Of a stretch of DNA of 64,000 bases, positions 56,014 to 64,000 are shown one piece after another. The stretch comes from Alloscardovia omnicolens DSM 21503 (GTDB lineage: Bacteria > Actinomycetota > Actinomycetes > Actinomycetales > Bifidobacteriaceae), in contig NZ_ATVB01000003.1 of assembly GCF_000420505.1 (NCBI RefSeq), forward strand, positions 87,988 through 151,987. Reading direction: 5' to 3'. The notes under the pieces are model-generated. The model had not been told where the DNA came from, made no database searches, and saw only the letters and a list, made by a program, of their open reading frames with translations. The position numbers and the translations under genes were made by a program. The stretch's first letter is position 1. Each line of letters starts with the position of its first letter.

Positions 56014-56886
56014 ATGAAAGCACAGCATTCATCTGCAGTCTCTCGCGTAACAGCTCTTATCGCTGGATATGCCCTGAGCTTATCGTGCGCCAGTATTGCA
56101 TATCCATCCTTTGCAGCTCAATCAACCGAATCAGTCAGTTCATCATCATCGTGCGACGCTTCCTACGTCACAGCAAAAAATTTACAAGCTCATCAACACT
56201 CAGCGTTACTCCCCTCTTTTACACAGGTTGCTGCATCTTTGAGTGCTGACGCTTGGATGAAGGTTGCTTTAGAATGTCCTTCACGCTATGCCGAAGGTAT
56301 TATGTATAGTGCTTTAGCGGTGCTCTCCTCTGGTCTAGACGAATCAGGTGTTCTTGCACAAGCCGCACAGGATCAAACAACCGCTCAGACGGCGTTATCC
56401 GAGGAATCAACACTGTCGATTAATGTCTTAAGTTCACGTAGCTATCAAGCATTAGCTCAGGCAGAAGATCGGCTACGTTTTTCGTATGAAGTGATTGCTA
56501 CACGTGACTCAAGTGTTGAGAATGCTGGCTCGTATGCTCTTTCCGCTTCTCAAGCTAGCGATATTTTTGCAGTCCATGCACAGAAACAGTCCACATCATA
56601 TAAGGATTCGCGTGAACGCATTTATAATGCTTGCCAGTTAGTTCAGTATTCCGGTCAGGATGGAGCAACAGGACTCAGTATGCCTCTTACTGCTTCCCTT
56701 GAGCTGGACACTGCGCTCACACAGTTACGCTCTTTAGATGAAGATTCCGCTTCTCATAGTTCTGCGTCTCTAGCAAGCCAAGCATCTGCTTCGTTACAGA
56801 ACGCTATTGCGCTGCGGGTACGTTCTCATCTGTTACGAGCTTTTGCCTTGGGTGCTCCTCAATTATCTGAGTTATACCTCGATTAG
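56014..56886 (+). CDS. Secreted protein of unknown function, divergent from nusA
   Basis: I do not recognise this 290-residue protein. It has a signal peptide (basic start, hydrophobic ALIAGYALSLSCASIAYPSFA, cleavage probably after AFAA near residue 35). The mature part looks mostly helical and Ala/Ser-rich, with three Cys (46, 88 and 207). In some Actinobacteria a ferritin-like DUF4439 gene lies near nusA, and the helical make-up would allow a remote link, but no metal-binding motif is convincing. A GGGAAAAG stretch precedes the ATG. It seems to be a single-gene unit. Confidence 0.75.
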   Translation: MKAQHSSAVSRVTALIAGYALSLSCASIAYPSFAAQSTESVSSSSSCDASYVTAKNLQAHQHSALLPSFTQVAASLSADAWMKVALECPSRYAEGIMYSALAVLSSGLDESGVLAQAAQDQTTAQTALSEESTLSINVLSSRSYQALAQAEDRLRFSYEVIATRDSSVENAGSYALSASQASDIFAVHAQKQSTSYKDSRERIYNACQLVQYSGQDGATGLSMPLTASLELDTALTQLRSLDEDSASHSSASLASQASASLQNAIALRVRSHLLRAFALGAPQLSELYLD

Positions 56887-57009
56887 AATGCTAACTCTCT
56901 CTTCCTCATATAGCACTGATTGCCTGAAAGATTTTTGGGGGGAAACTGCGATATACACGCTCATTTCGTGGATATTGCGCATGCGCGTATACCGTTATTG
57001 AGGTGGGGT

Positions 57010-57343
57010 GGTTCATTGGACTTAGTGGGGTTTTCGGATTTTAGCAGGGTTGTAAGTTTGTGACTAGCAGCTGTTCCTAACAGCCAACCTTCAAGCTGCG
57101 TTAAATCCGAAGAGCAGTTACTCTCACGCATTCTGCTTAACCGATTAATACACTTGTTATGCCAGTTTTGAAGCCATTTTGTGCATCAAAACTGGCATAA
57201 CGGTAGCGCATATCGACTTCTCATATAAAGACGAACACATTCACGTCGCAACGATGCCTTGACAGATAACATCCTGAGGAATCAACTGGAACCTACTGGG
57301 TAACACTCTCCCCTAGCCCCGCCCCCGCTGAGTCCGAAGAGCC
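57010..57343 (+). mobile_element. MITE-like element, shorter copy with inverted hairpin loop
   Basis: This 334-bp copy begins GGTTCATTGGACTTAGTGGG and ends with the inverted form (CCCCGCTGAGTCCGAAGAGCC; 16 of 21 pairs). From about 57055 it matches the 63.4-64.0 kb copy in the same orientation; the left 250 bases of the full element are missing. Its perfect 16-bp inverted repeat (GTTATGCCAGTTTTGA and complement, 57160-57205) has loop AGCCATTTTGTGCA, which is the reverse complement of the loop in the other copies although the flanks run the same way. Confidence 0.75.
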
Positions 57344-57454
57344 AGATTATGACATGCCGAACACGTCCTTTCCCGCAAGCCACCACAAGCCACCAGAATC
57401 CCCAAATCAGTCAGCCCTATAAGCCGTAAAAACGCGACACCACAACAGCACAAA

Positions 57455-57493
57455 ACAAAAAAGTTCCCAAGGCTTTTGAAACCTTGGGAACTT
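57455..57493 (-). terminator. Terminator of the str operon after tuf
   Basis: A perfect 12-bp stem (AAGTTCCCAAGG and complement) has a nine-base loop, followed by TTTTTT on the minus strand. It lies about 40 bases past the tuf stop. Confidence 0.95.
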
Positions 57494-57530
57494 AATCAGT
57501 CTAACCTAATCTGAGTTAGTTTAGTTCAAA

Positions 57531-58730
57531 CTACTCTACGATCTTGGTGATACGACCGGAACCTACGGTGCGGCCACCTTCACGAACTGCGAAGGTCAAA
57601 CCTTCTTCCATAGCGATTGGCTGAATGAGCTCAACGCCGAAGGTTGCGTGATCGCCAGGCTGTACCATCTCAACGCCTTCTGGCAAGGTGATAACGCCAG
57701 TTACGTCAGTAGTACGCAGGTAGAACTGTGGACGGTAGTTGGAGAAGAATGGCGAGTGACGGCCACCTTCATCCTTAGTCAAAACGTATACCTCAGCTTC
57801 GAACTTGGTGTGAGGAGTGATGGAGCCTGGTGCAGCAACAACCTGACCGCGCTCTACATCTTCACGACCAACACCACGGAGGAGAAGACCGGTGTTGTCA
57901 CCAGCTTCTGCTTCGTCCATCTGCTTGTGGAAGGTCTCGATGGAGGTGCAAGTGGTGGAGCTAGTTGGGCGAAGACCAACGATTTCCACTGGGGAGTTGA
58001 TAGCAAGACGACCGCGCTCTACACGACCGGTTACTACGGTACCACGACCGGAAATGGTGAATACGTCTTCGATAGGCATCAAGAATGGCTTGTCGAGATC
58101 GTGAACTGGAGTTGGGATGTACTCGTCAACAGCGTTCATCAAATCCTTAACGGTCTGGGCCCACTTCTCGTGATCTGGAGCGTCATCGTGAAGGGCACCG
58201 TAAGCAGAAGTACGGATTACTGGGCAATCGCGGTCGAAACCGTTTTCGTCGAGCAAATCGCGAACTTCTTCTTCAACGAGCTCGATGAGCTCTTCATCTT
58301 CAACCATATCGCACTTGTTCAAAGCTACGAGAAGCTTTGGCACACCAACCTGCTTTGCGAGCAAAACGTGTTCGCGAGTCTGTGCCATAGGACCATCGGT
58401 AGCAGCTACTACGAGGATAGCGCCATCCATCTGAGCAGCACCGGTAATCATGTTCTTCACATAATCAGCGTGGCCAGGAGCATCTACGTGTGCATAGTGG
58501 CGAGCGTCGGTTTCATACTCGATGTGAGCGATGTTAATGGTAATACCGCGTTCCTTCTCTTCAGGAGCGGAATCGATCTGATCGAAGTCGTATGCAGGGT
58601 TCAGATCTGGGTACATCTCATGCAGAGTCTTGGAGATTGCTGCAGTGAGGGTGGTCTTACCGTGATCAACGTGACCAATGGTACCAATGTTAACGTGAGG
58701 CTTAGTACGTTCGAACTTTGCCTTTGCCAT
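57531..58730 (-). CDS. tuf: Elongation factor Tu
   Basis: The 399-residue GTPase delivers aminoacyl-tRNA to the ribosome. GTP motifs are [26 protein letters not shown] and NKCDM; domains II and III follow with [23 protein letters not shown]. Codon bias is very strong. An AGGAGG site precedes the ATG. It is the last gene of rpsL-rpsG-fusA-tuf. The 225-base gap after fusA contains a nested inverted repeat and perhaps a separate promoter. Confidence 0.99.
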   Translation of the reverse strand: MAKAKFERTKPHVNIGTIGHVDHGKTTLTAAISKTLHEMYPDLNPAYDFDQIDSAPEEKERGITINIAHIEYETDARHYAHVDAPGHADYVKNMITGAAQMDGAILVVAATDGPMAQTREHVLLAKQVGVPKLLVALNKCDMVEDEELIELVEEEVRDLLDENGFDRDCPVIRTSAYGALHDDAPDHEKWAQTVKDLMNAVDEYIPTPVHDLDKPFLMPIEDVFTISGRGTVVTGRVERGRLAINSPVEIVGLRPTSSTTCTSIETFHKQMDEAEAGDNTGLLLRGVGREDVERGQVVAAPGSITPHTKFEAEVYVLTKDEGGRHSPFFSNYRPQFYLRTTDVTGVITLPEGVEMVQPGDHATFGVELIQPIAMEEGLTFAVREGGRTVGSGRITKIVE

Positions 58731-58887
58731 ATTGTGTCCTCCTGGACGTCTCTAGAGTTTCGTCTTATGCCTTGTAGACACAAGACACTCGTTAAATTTT
58801 ACTACTTCTTAAGGTCAACTGCCACGGCGTGTTAAACCTAGAATTACTCTTGATTTTATGTGTGCCGTAAGACTTTAACCTTGCAGT

Positions 58888-58936
58888 CAAGAAGTGGAAG
58901 TTCTCACGGAAGTTCGGCGCGAACTTCCACTTCTTG
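58888..58936 (-). promoter_or_regulatory. Nested inverted repeat between fusA and tuf
   Basis: CAAGAAGTGGAAGTTC (58888-58903) pairs perfectly with 58921-58936. A second copy of GAAGTTC at 58909-58915 can instead pair with GAACTTC at 58921-58927, so two hairpins exclude each other. No U-tract follows on the minus strand. It lies directly after fusA and could affect read-through or mRNA processing before tuf. Confidence 0.55.
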
Positions 58937-58954
58937 TTTAGGCTACTTAAGCGA

Positions 58955-61081
58955 TTACTCGCCGCGCTGTGCCTTAATGATTTCTTCTGCTACAGTCTTT
59001 GGAACCTCTGCATAAGAATCCATGGTCATGGAGTAAACTGCACGACCCTGAGTGCGGGAACGAAGGTCACCAATGTAGCCGAACATTTCAGCCAATGGCA
59101 CCTTAGCCTTAATAACCTTTACGCCAGTTGCATCTTCCATAGACTGGATTGCACCACGACGAGAGTTAATATCACCCATAACGTCACCCATGTACTCTTC
59201 TGGAGTACGAACCTCAACAGCCATGATTGGCTCGAGGATTACTGGGTTAGCCTTAGGAGCAGCTTCCTTGAATGCCATGGAACCTGCAATCTTGAAGGCC
59301 ATTTCAGAGGAATCAACGTCGTGAACCTGACCATCGGTTACGGTTGCCTTCACACCCACAACTGGGAAGCCCGCGAGTACACCAGACTGCATTGCTTCCT
59401 GAACACCAGCGTCGATAGAAGGAATGAATTCCTTAGTAATGTGACCACCGGTAACCTGGTTGTCGAATGCGTAGGTTTCGCCCTGAGTAGTGTCGAGTGG
59501 CTCGAAGTTCATCAATACCTTTGCGAATTGACCGGAACCACCAGTCTGCTTCTTGTGCGTGTATTCCTGGTTCATTACTGGCTTCTTGATGGTCTCGCGG
59601 TAGGAAACCTGTGGGTTACCTACGTTGCACTCCACGTGGAATTCGCGGCGCATACGATCAACCAAGATGTCGAGCTGAAGCTCGCCCATACCTGCAATCA
59701 AGGTCTGGCCGGATTCTTCATCAGTAGTTACCTGGAAGGTTGGATCCTCATCAGACAGGCGCTGCAATGCAATACCCATCTTTTCCTGATCAGCCTTGGT
59801 CTTTGGCTCTACAGCAACCTGGATTACAGGCTCTGGGAAGCTCATAGACTCAAGAACAACAGGGTTCTTTTCGTCGCACAAAGTATCACCAGTGGTGATG
59901 TTCTTCAAACCAACGAAAGCATAAATGTTACCTGCAGATGCTGCCTCTACTGGGTTTTCCTTATCAGCGTGCATCTGGAAGAGCTTACCAACGCGTTCCT
60001 TCTTGCCCTTGTTCGCATTGAGAACAGTGTCGCCCTGAGATACGGAACCGGAGTATACGCGAACGTATACGAGCTTACCGTAGAATGGGTGAGCTGCAAT
60101 CTTGAATGCGAGAGCAGAGAATGGTTCGTCTGCGTTTGGATGACGGTCGATCTCAACGGTTTCATCGGATGGATTGTAGCCCTTAATTGCAGGAACATCG
60201 TTTGGAGCTGGCAAGAAGTCAACCACTGCATCGAGCATTGGCTGAACACCCTTATCCTTGAATGCAGAACCGCAGTATACAGGGTATGCTTCAGACTTCA
60301 CGGTAAGCTCGCGAACAGCCTTACGGATTTCTCCTTCGGTGATTTCCTCACCTTCAAAGAACTTGTTCATCAAGTCTTCATCGGTTTCTGCAACAGTTTC
60401 GAGGAGCTGCTGACGGTATTCATCTGCCTTGTCCTTCAAATCTGCAGGAATTTCTTCAGTCTTGTAGGTAGCACCCTTATCTGCATCGTCATCCCATACA
60501 TATGCAACCATGCGTACGAGGTCGATAACGCCCATGAACTCGTTTTCAGAACCAATTGGAATCTGCATAACGATTGGCTTAGCGCCGAGCTTTTCCTTAA
60601 TGGTATCTACCGAGTAGTAGAAGTTTGCGCCCAGCTTATCCATCTTGTTGATGAAGCAGATACGTGGAACATTGTACTTATCTGCCTGACGCCATACGGT
60701 TTCAGACTGTGGTTCCACACCTTCCTTACCATCGAAAACTGCTACAGCACCGTCGAGAACGCGCAGAGAGCGCTCTACTTCTGCTGTAAAGTCCACGTGG
60801 CCTGGGGTATCGATGATGTTGATCTGGTACTTGTCTTTGGTGTCGTGAGACTGACGGTTCCAGAAGCAGGTGGTAGCAGCGGAGGTAATGGTAATACCAC
60901 GTTCCTTCTCCTGCTCCATCCAGTCCATAGTGGAAGCACCATCATGGGTTTCACCGATCTTGTAATTTACGCCGGTGTAGAAGAGGATACGCTCAGTTGT
61001 TGTTGTCTTACCAGCATCAATGTGAGCCATAATGCCGATGTTACGAACAAACTTGAGGTCCTTAAGCACATCTTGTGCCAT
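58955..61081 (-). CDS. fusA: Elongation factor G
   Basis: The 708-residue translocase has GTP motifs [40 protein letters not shown] and NKMDK, and the five-domain layout of EF-G, with domain [29 protein letters not shown]. It moves tRNAs and mRNA after peptide-bond formation. Length and motifs are normal. A GAGGAAAG site precedes the ATG. It starts 33 bases after rpsG. Confidence 0.99.
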   Translation of the reverse strand: MAQDVLKDLKFVRNIGIMAHIDAGKTTTTERILFYTGVNYKIGETHDGASTMDWMEQEKERGITITSAATTCFWNRQSHDTKDKYQINIIDTPGHVDFTAEVERSLRVLDGAVAVFDGKEGVEPQSETVWRQADKYNVPRICFINKMDKLGANFYYSVDTIKEKLGAKPIVMQIPIGSENEFMGVIDLVRMVAYVWDDDADKGATYKTEEIPADLKDKADEYRQQLLETVAETDEDLMNKFFEGEEITEGEIRKAVRELTVKSEAYPVYCGSAFKDKGVQPMLDAVVDFLPAPNDVPAIKGYNPSDETVEIDRHPNADEPFSALAFKIAAHPFYGKLVYVRVYSGSVSQGDTVLNANKGKKERVGKLFQMHADKENPVEAASAGNIYAFVGLKNITTGDTLCDEKNPVVLESMSFPEPVIQVAVEPKTKADQEKMGIALQRLSDEDPTFQVTTDEESGQTLIAGMGELQLDILVDRMRREFHVECNVGNPQVSYRETIKKPVMNQEYTHKKQTGGSGQFAKVLMNFEPLDTTQGETYAFDNQVTGGHITKEFIPSIDAGVQEAMQSGVLAGFPVVGVKATVTDGQVHDVDSSEMAFKIAGSMAFKEAAPKANPVILEPIMAVEVRTPEEYMGDVMGDINSRRGAIQSMEDATGVKVIKAKVPLAEMFGYIGDLRSRTQGRAVYSMTMDSYAEVPKTVAEEIIKAQRGE

Positions 61082-61114
61082 TTTTTACCTAACTTTCCTC
61101 GTCTATGAACGAAA

Positions 61115-61585
61115 TTACCAACGATAGTGAGCGAAGGCCTTGTTAGCCTCAGCCATCTTGTGGGTGTCTTCACGACGCTTTACGGAAGCACCGAGACCAT
61201 TAGCTGCATCGAGAATTTCGTTTGCCAGGCGCTCTGCCATGGTCTTTTCACGACGCTGACGAGAGAAGTCTGTGAGCCAGCGCAAAGTCAAAGTGTTTGC
61301 GCGTGCTGGCTTAACTTCTACTGGAACCTGGTAGGTAGCACCACCAACACGGCGGGAACGTACTTCGAGGCTTGGGCGAATGTTGTCCAAAGCGCGCTTG
61401 AGTACTGCTACTGGTTCTTGTTCTGTCTTCTCCTTAACGATGTCGAGAGCAGAGTAAACGATGTCCTCTGCCAAAGACTTCTTACCATCGAGGAGAATCT
61501 TGTTAATGAGCTGAGCTACAACTGTCGAACCGTAAATTGGATCTGGCAGGAGCTGATGCTTTTTTGCTGGTCCTTTACGTGACAT
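61115..61585 (-). CDS. rpsG: 30S ribosomal protein S7
   Basis: The 156-residue protein begins [36 protein letters not shown] and contains [29 protein letters not shown], diagnostic of S7. It nucleates assembly of the 30S head by binding 16S rRNA. It follows rpsL with two bases between, as in most str operons. Confidence 0.99.
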   Translation of the reverse strand: MSRKGPAKKHQLLPDPIYGSTVVAQLINKILLDGKKSLAEDIVYSALDIVKEKTEQEPVAVLKRALDNIRPSLEVRSRRVGGATYQVPVEVKPARANTLTLRWLTDFSRQRREKTMAERLANEILDAANGLGASVKRREDTHKMAEANKAFAHYRW

Positions 61586-61587
61586 AA

Positions 61588-61959
61588 TTACTTAGCCTTC
61601 TTTGCGCCGTAGAGGGAACGACCCTGCTTACGATCCTTTACACCCTGAGTATCGAGAGCACCGCGAACGATGTGGTAACGAACACCAGGAAGATCCTTAA
61701 CACGACCACCGCGAACGAGCACAATGGAGTGCTCCTGCAAGTTGTGGCCTTCGCCTGGAATATAGGCGGTTACTTCAACGCCGGAAGAAAGACGAACACG
61801 TGCAACCTTACGGAGTGCAGAGTTTGGCTTCTTTGGAGTTGTTGTATAAACACGAGTGCACACACCGCGACGCAGTGGGCTACCCTTCAATGCCAAAGTC
61901 TTGGACTTCTTTGGCTTTGGTTGACGTCCCTTACGGACCAGCTGTTCAATAGTAGGCAA
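61588..61959 (-). CDS. rpsL: 30S ribosomal protein S12
   Basis: The 123-residue protein begins (M)[20 protein letters not shown]. The decoding-site loops are wild type for streptomycin: [12 protein letters not shown] and [18 protein letters not shown]12 monitors codon-anticodon fit. The start codon is TTG, fixed by GGAGAAAACAG just upstream and by the family N-terminus; no ATG or GTG is available nearby. It is the first gene of the str operon. Confidence 0.98.
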   Translation of the reverse strand: MPTIEQLVRKGRQPKPKKSKTLALKGSPLRRGVCTRVYTTTPKKPNSALRKVARVRLSSGVEVTAYIPGEGHNLQEHSIVLVRGGRVKDLPGVRYHIVRGALDTQGVKDRKQGRSLYGAKKAK

Positions 61960-62481
61960 CTGTTTTCTCCGATTCTTGTTTCTATTCAGTGCGACCGCTA
62001 CACTGCACGCACGTCAAGAATCTTTTGCCCACTTTAAGGTAAAAGTCTTCACAGCCACAGTCCACCGGCCCGATGACCCATTGTCTCAGGTTTTCTATTA
62101 CTAGAAGCCGTCTTCAACTTTGGGATATCCCGCTGCTGCACACCTTCACATAGGCATACCAGCGGCACACACGAATTACCATTATACAGTACAAGCAGAC
62201 AAAATGCGCATTAGCAACACACGTACATAAGCTTGACGACATAGCAACGCTGTTATATCGCCAAGCCGAACCACGCTTTCTCCCAATATACACAATCAGG
62301 GGTGTTGCACTGATTATGCATCCCTCAGCGCGGTACTTTTATGCTACGCGCGACTTATATTACAAGATATCAATCAACAGGGGGAAGAATCACACCCTAT
62401 GCACTCGTCTTCGATAACTCGGCGTATCCTAAAACCCGTACATTTCCCTATAGATATACCCGTAAATATAAAGGCGCAGTT
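61960..62481. other. Divergent promoter region between rpsL and the AEC permease
   Basis: The 520 bases hold the str operon leader. On the minus strand TATAAT at 62181-62186, preceded by TG, is the clearest -10 box, giving a leader of over 200 bases. No -35 at good spacing is seen. The rest shows no gene or strong terminator. Confidence 0.45.
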
Positions 62482-63408
62482 ATGTCTCACGTTCTTCTTA
62501 ACGCAACAGCATTCGTTCTTATTCTGTGCGTGGGACGATTCCTTGACGCGCTCAAACTCATACCAACGCGTTCGAGTGAAACTCTTAAAACTATTTTGAT
62601 GAACTTTACCTTACCCGCTGCCATTATTGTGAATTTCAATAAGAATACTTTGCATTCGGGCGGCATTATGCTTGCTCTCGCCGCTCTTGGTCTGGGCGCA
62701 AATATTGTGATGGTGGTCGTCGGCATGCTACTTACTCGCCGTCAGAGCGCGCCAACGAAGGCGCTGTATATGTTGTGCCTGCCCGCTATGAATATTGGTA
62801 CTTTCTGCATACCCTTCGTTCAATCATTTCTTCCTGCTTTAGGAACAGTAACGGCAAGTATGTTCGATGCCGGTAACAGCATTGCTTGCACTGGTGGCAC
62901 ATACGCTTTTACCTCGCAGTATTTATCTAAAAATTCACGAGGTTTTGATTGGAAAACTTTTATTCAACGTATGATAACCAGCACTCCCCTCATGACTTAT
63001 GTGGTTATGTTTACTCTCACCACGTTCGGCGTGCATCTTCCTGAAGCCGTTAACACCTTGATTAGCCCTATGGCTGCTGCAAATCCATGTATTGCCATGT
63101 TGATGTTAGGCGTTATGATTCGCATTGAGTTCAAGCGTGAGTATATGAAAGATATTTTTGCTCTGCTCGGTTTGCGTCATATTTTTTCGATTATTTTGGC
63201 TCTGTTCTGCTATTACGTTTTACCTTTTGATTTAGTTATTCGCCAAGCTTTGGTGATTGTTGCCTTCGCCCCGATGAGCGTTGTTTCTGCTGTATACACA
63301 GGCTTATGCAATGGAGATGAAGGTAAAGCAAGCGCAGCAAATAGTTTTTCAATTATTATGAGCGTGATTGAAATTACTGTTCTGCTTATATTGATGGGAT
63401 TGAACTAA
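62482..63408 (+). CDS. AEC-family (auxin efflux carrier-like) permease
   Basis: The 308-residue membrane protein has about ten hydrophobic segments and matches the bacterial AEC family: ILCVGRFLDALKLIPTRSSETLKTILMNFTLPAAIIVNFN at the start and FAPMSVVSAVYTGLCNGDEGKASAANSFSIIMSV near the end. Members move organic acids or amino-acid-derived acids such as malate or malonate. The ATG at 62482 (MSHVLLN) starts the first membrane helix with an AAGG site. It is divergent from the str operon and seems to stand alone. Confidence 0.85.
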   Translation: MSHVLLNATAFVLILCVGRFLDALKLIPTRSSETLKTILMNFTLPAAIIVNFNKNTLHSGGIMLALAALGLGANIVMVVVGMLLTRRQSAPTKALYMLCLPAMNIGTFCIPFVQSFLPALGTVTASMFDAGNSIACTGGTYAFTSQYLSKNSRGFDWKTFIQRMITSTPLMTYVVMFTLTTFGVHLPEAVNTLISPMAAANPCIAMLMLGVMIRIEFKREYMKDIFALLGLRHIFSIILALFCYYVLPFDLVIRQALVIVAFAPMSVVSAVYTGLCNGDEGKASAANSFSIIMSVIEITVLLILMGLN

Positions 63409-63426
63409 AATCCAGCACGATTATGG

Positions 63427-64000
63427 GCTCTTGGGATTTTGCGGGGTTTGGTTTATTCCATCTGGTTATTATTGCGGCGTGTAGGGGCTTGAGTAATTCG
63501 TGAAAGATGACTTGGCATTGCGTTCCATAGTTCACGAACGGGTGAGGATTCCAATCACTCTTAACGATGGACGTGAGCATTGTGAGCGTTCGGCGCTAAC
63601 AACGTCTACGTATCTCATGAGTGAGAATTGAGAGGGTTTTTCGAGCGTACACATTGTCAGCGTTGTACGCTGACAACTTTCACGCACCTGAGAGCACACT
63701 TTTAACTCTAAAATTGGACGCCAGCGTTGCTAGCGTTCCACGCTACCAATTTTCACGAACCTACAATCTACAAACCCCGTTAAATTCGAGGAGTTCGCAC
63801 TATCGCACATTCTGCTTAACCGATTAACACACCCGATATGCCAGTTTTGATGCACAAAAATAGCTTCAAAACTGGCATAACAGTTGCGCGTATCGACTTC
63901 ACGTATAAAAATAACCACATTCACACCGAGGCGATGTCTTAACACATACCAGTCAGAGGAATCAACTGATACCTACTAGACAACATCTCCCCTAAACCCC
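63427..64000 (+). mobile_element. MITE-like element, full copy running to the window end
   Basis: It starts with the terminal repeat GGCTCTTGGGATTTTGCGGG and is homologous in reverse orientation to 35886-36469; the far terminal repeat lies just beyond the window. It carries several hairpins, for example GTCAGCG...CGCTGAC near 63656 and the 14-bp perfect inverted repeat ATGCCAGTTTTGA...TCAAAACTGGCAT near 63838-63881. A 35-base segment near 63570-63605 is absent from the 36-kb copy. No transposase or convincing gene lies inside. Confidence 0.75.

Noticed and set aside
57648..58835. Long plus-strand open frame (395 codons) opposite tuf
   Set aside because: Same cause: strong codon bias in tuf. 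The tuf product is certain.
58934..61108. Very long open frame (724 codons) on the plus strand opposite fusA
   Set aside because: It mirrors the minus-strand fusA gene, whose codon bias suppresses stops on the opposite strand. The translation is Cys/His/Trp-rich and family-less, while fusA is unmistakable.

Overview
The window is a chromosomal segment of a member of the Bifidobacteriaceae. Three things support this: the pupylation genes (mpa/arc, dop, pup, pafA) with no 20S proteasome genes beside them, the runs efp-nusB-carA-carB and nusA-infB-rbfA-truB-ribF, and the protein sequences as I recognise them. Base composition looks clearly lower in GC than in classical Bifidobacterium. A low-GC relative of the Alloscardovia or Gardnerella kind is my inference, not something the sequence proves.

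Layout. 1-1151 is the 3' part of a UPF0104 membrane protein, followed by hup (HU). 1665-7569 (minus) is the pup locus, read mpa, dop, an inositol-phosphatase-like protein, pup, pafA. serB (plus) follows, then a minus-strand housekeeping run: rpoZ, metK, priA, fmt, rsmB. 15.1-25.7 kb separates rpoZ from gmk and carries accessory genes: ilvD, a Fic protein with an altered motif, an extended SDR, ribokinase, nucleoside hydrolase, a LacI regulator, an L,D-transpeptidase and a flavin-reductase-like protein. 26.4-28.3 kb (plus) is a small AT-richer cassette made of a 16-residue proline-rich peptide, an unrecognised acidic protein and an MFS exporter, lying between gmk and carB. 28.4-34.4 kb (minus) is efp-nusB-carA-carB. 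34.8-35.8 kb is a secreted NlpC/P60 protein.

36.5-41.3 kb groups genes for S-adenosylhomocysteine-type compounds: an MTA/SAH nucleosidase, an atypical SAH-hydrolase homologue and an MTA/SAH-type deaminase, followed by a DUF985 cupin. A broken ABC-F gene (41.3-42.9 kb) and a carboxymuconolactone-decarboxylase/cupin pair follow. 43.8-46.4 kb is a complete polar amino-acid ABC importer, followed by alkD and a 14-TM-type MFS transporter. 48.8-55.9 kb (minus) is nusA-infB-rbfA-truB-ribF. A divergent secreted protein of unknown function is at 56.0 kb. 57.5-62.0 kb (minus) is the str operon rpsL-rpsG-fusA-tuf. An AEC-family permease is at 62.5 kb.

The most unusual material is not in the core genes. 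Three copies, and one decayed remnant, of a roughly 0.33-0.59 kb element with about 21-bp terminal inverted repeats and no transposase occur at 22.1, 35.9-36.5, 57.0-57.3 and 63.4-64.0 kb. Each carries a 14-16 bp perfect inverted repeat, and in the 57-kb copy the loop of that repeat is inverted relative to the others. The peptide/acidic-protein/exporter cassette at 26.5 kb is the best candidate for an undescribed system. The pup locus adds a phosphatase-like protein that has lost a metal-binding aspartate. A shared operator-like palindrome links the nucleoside hydrolase to the distant MFS gene at 47.1 kb. No rRNA, tRNA, CRISPR array, prophage or transposase gene was seen.
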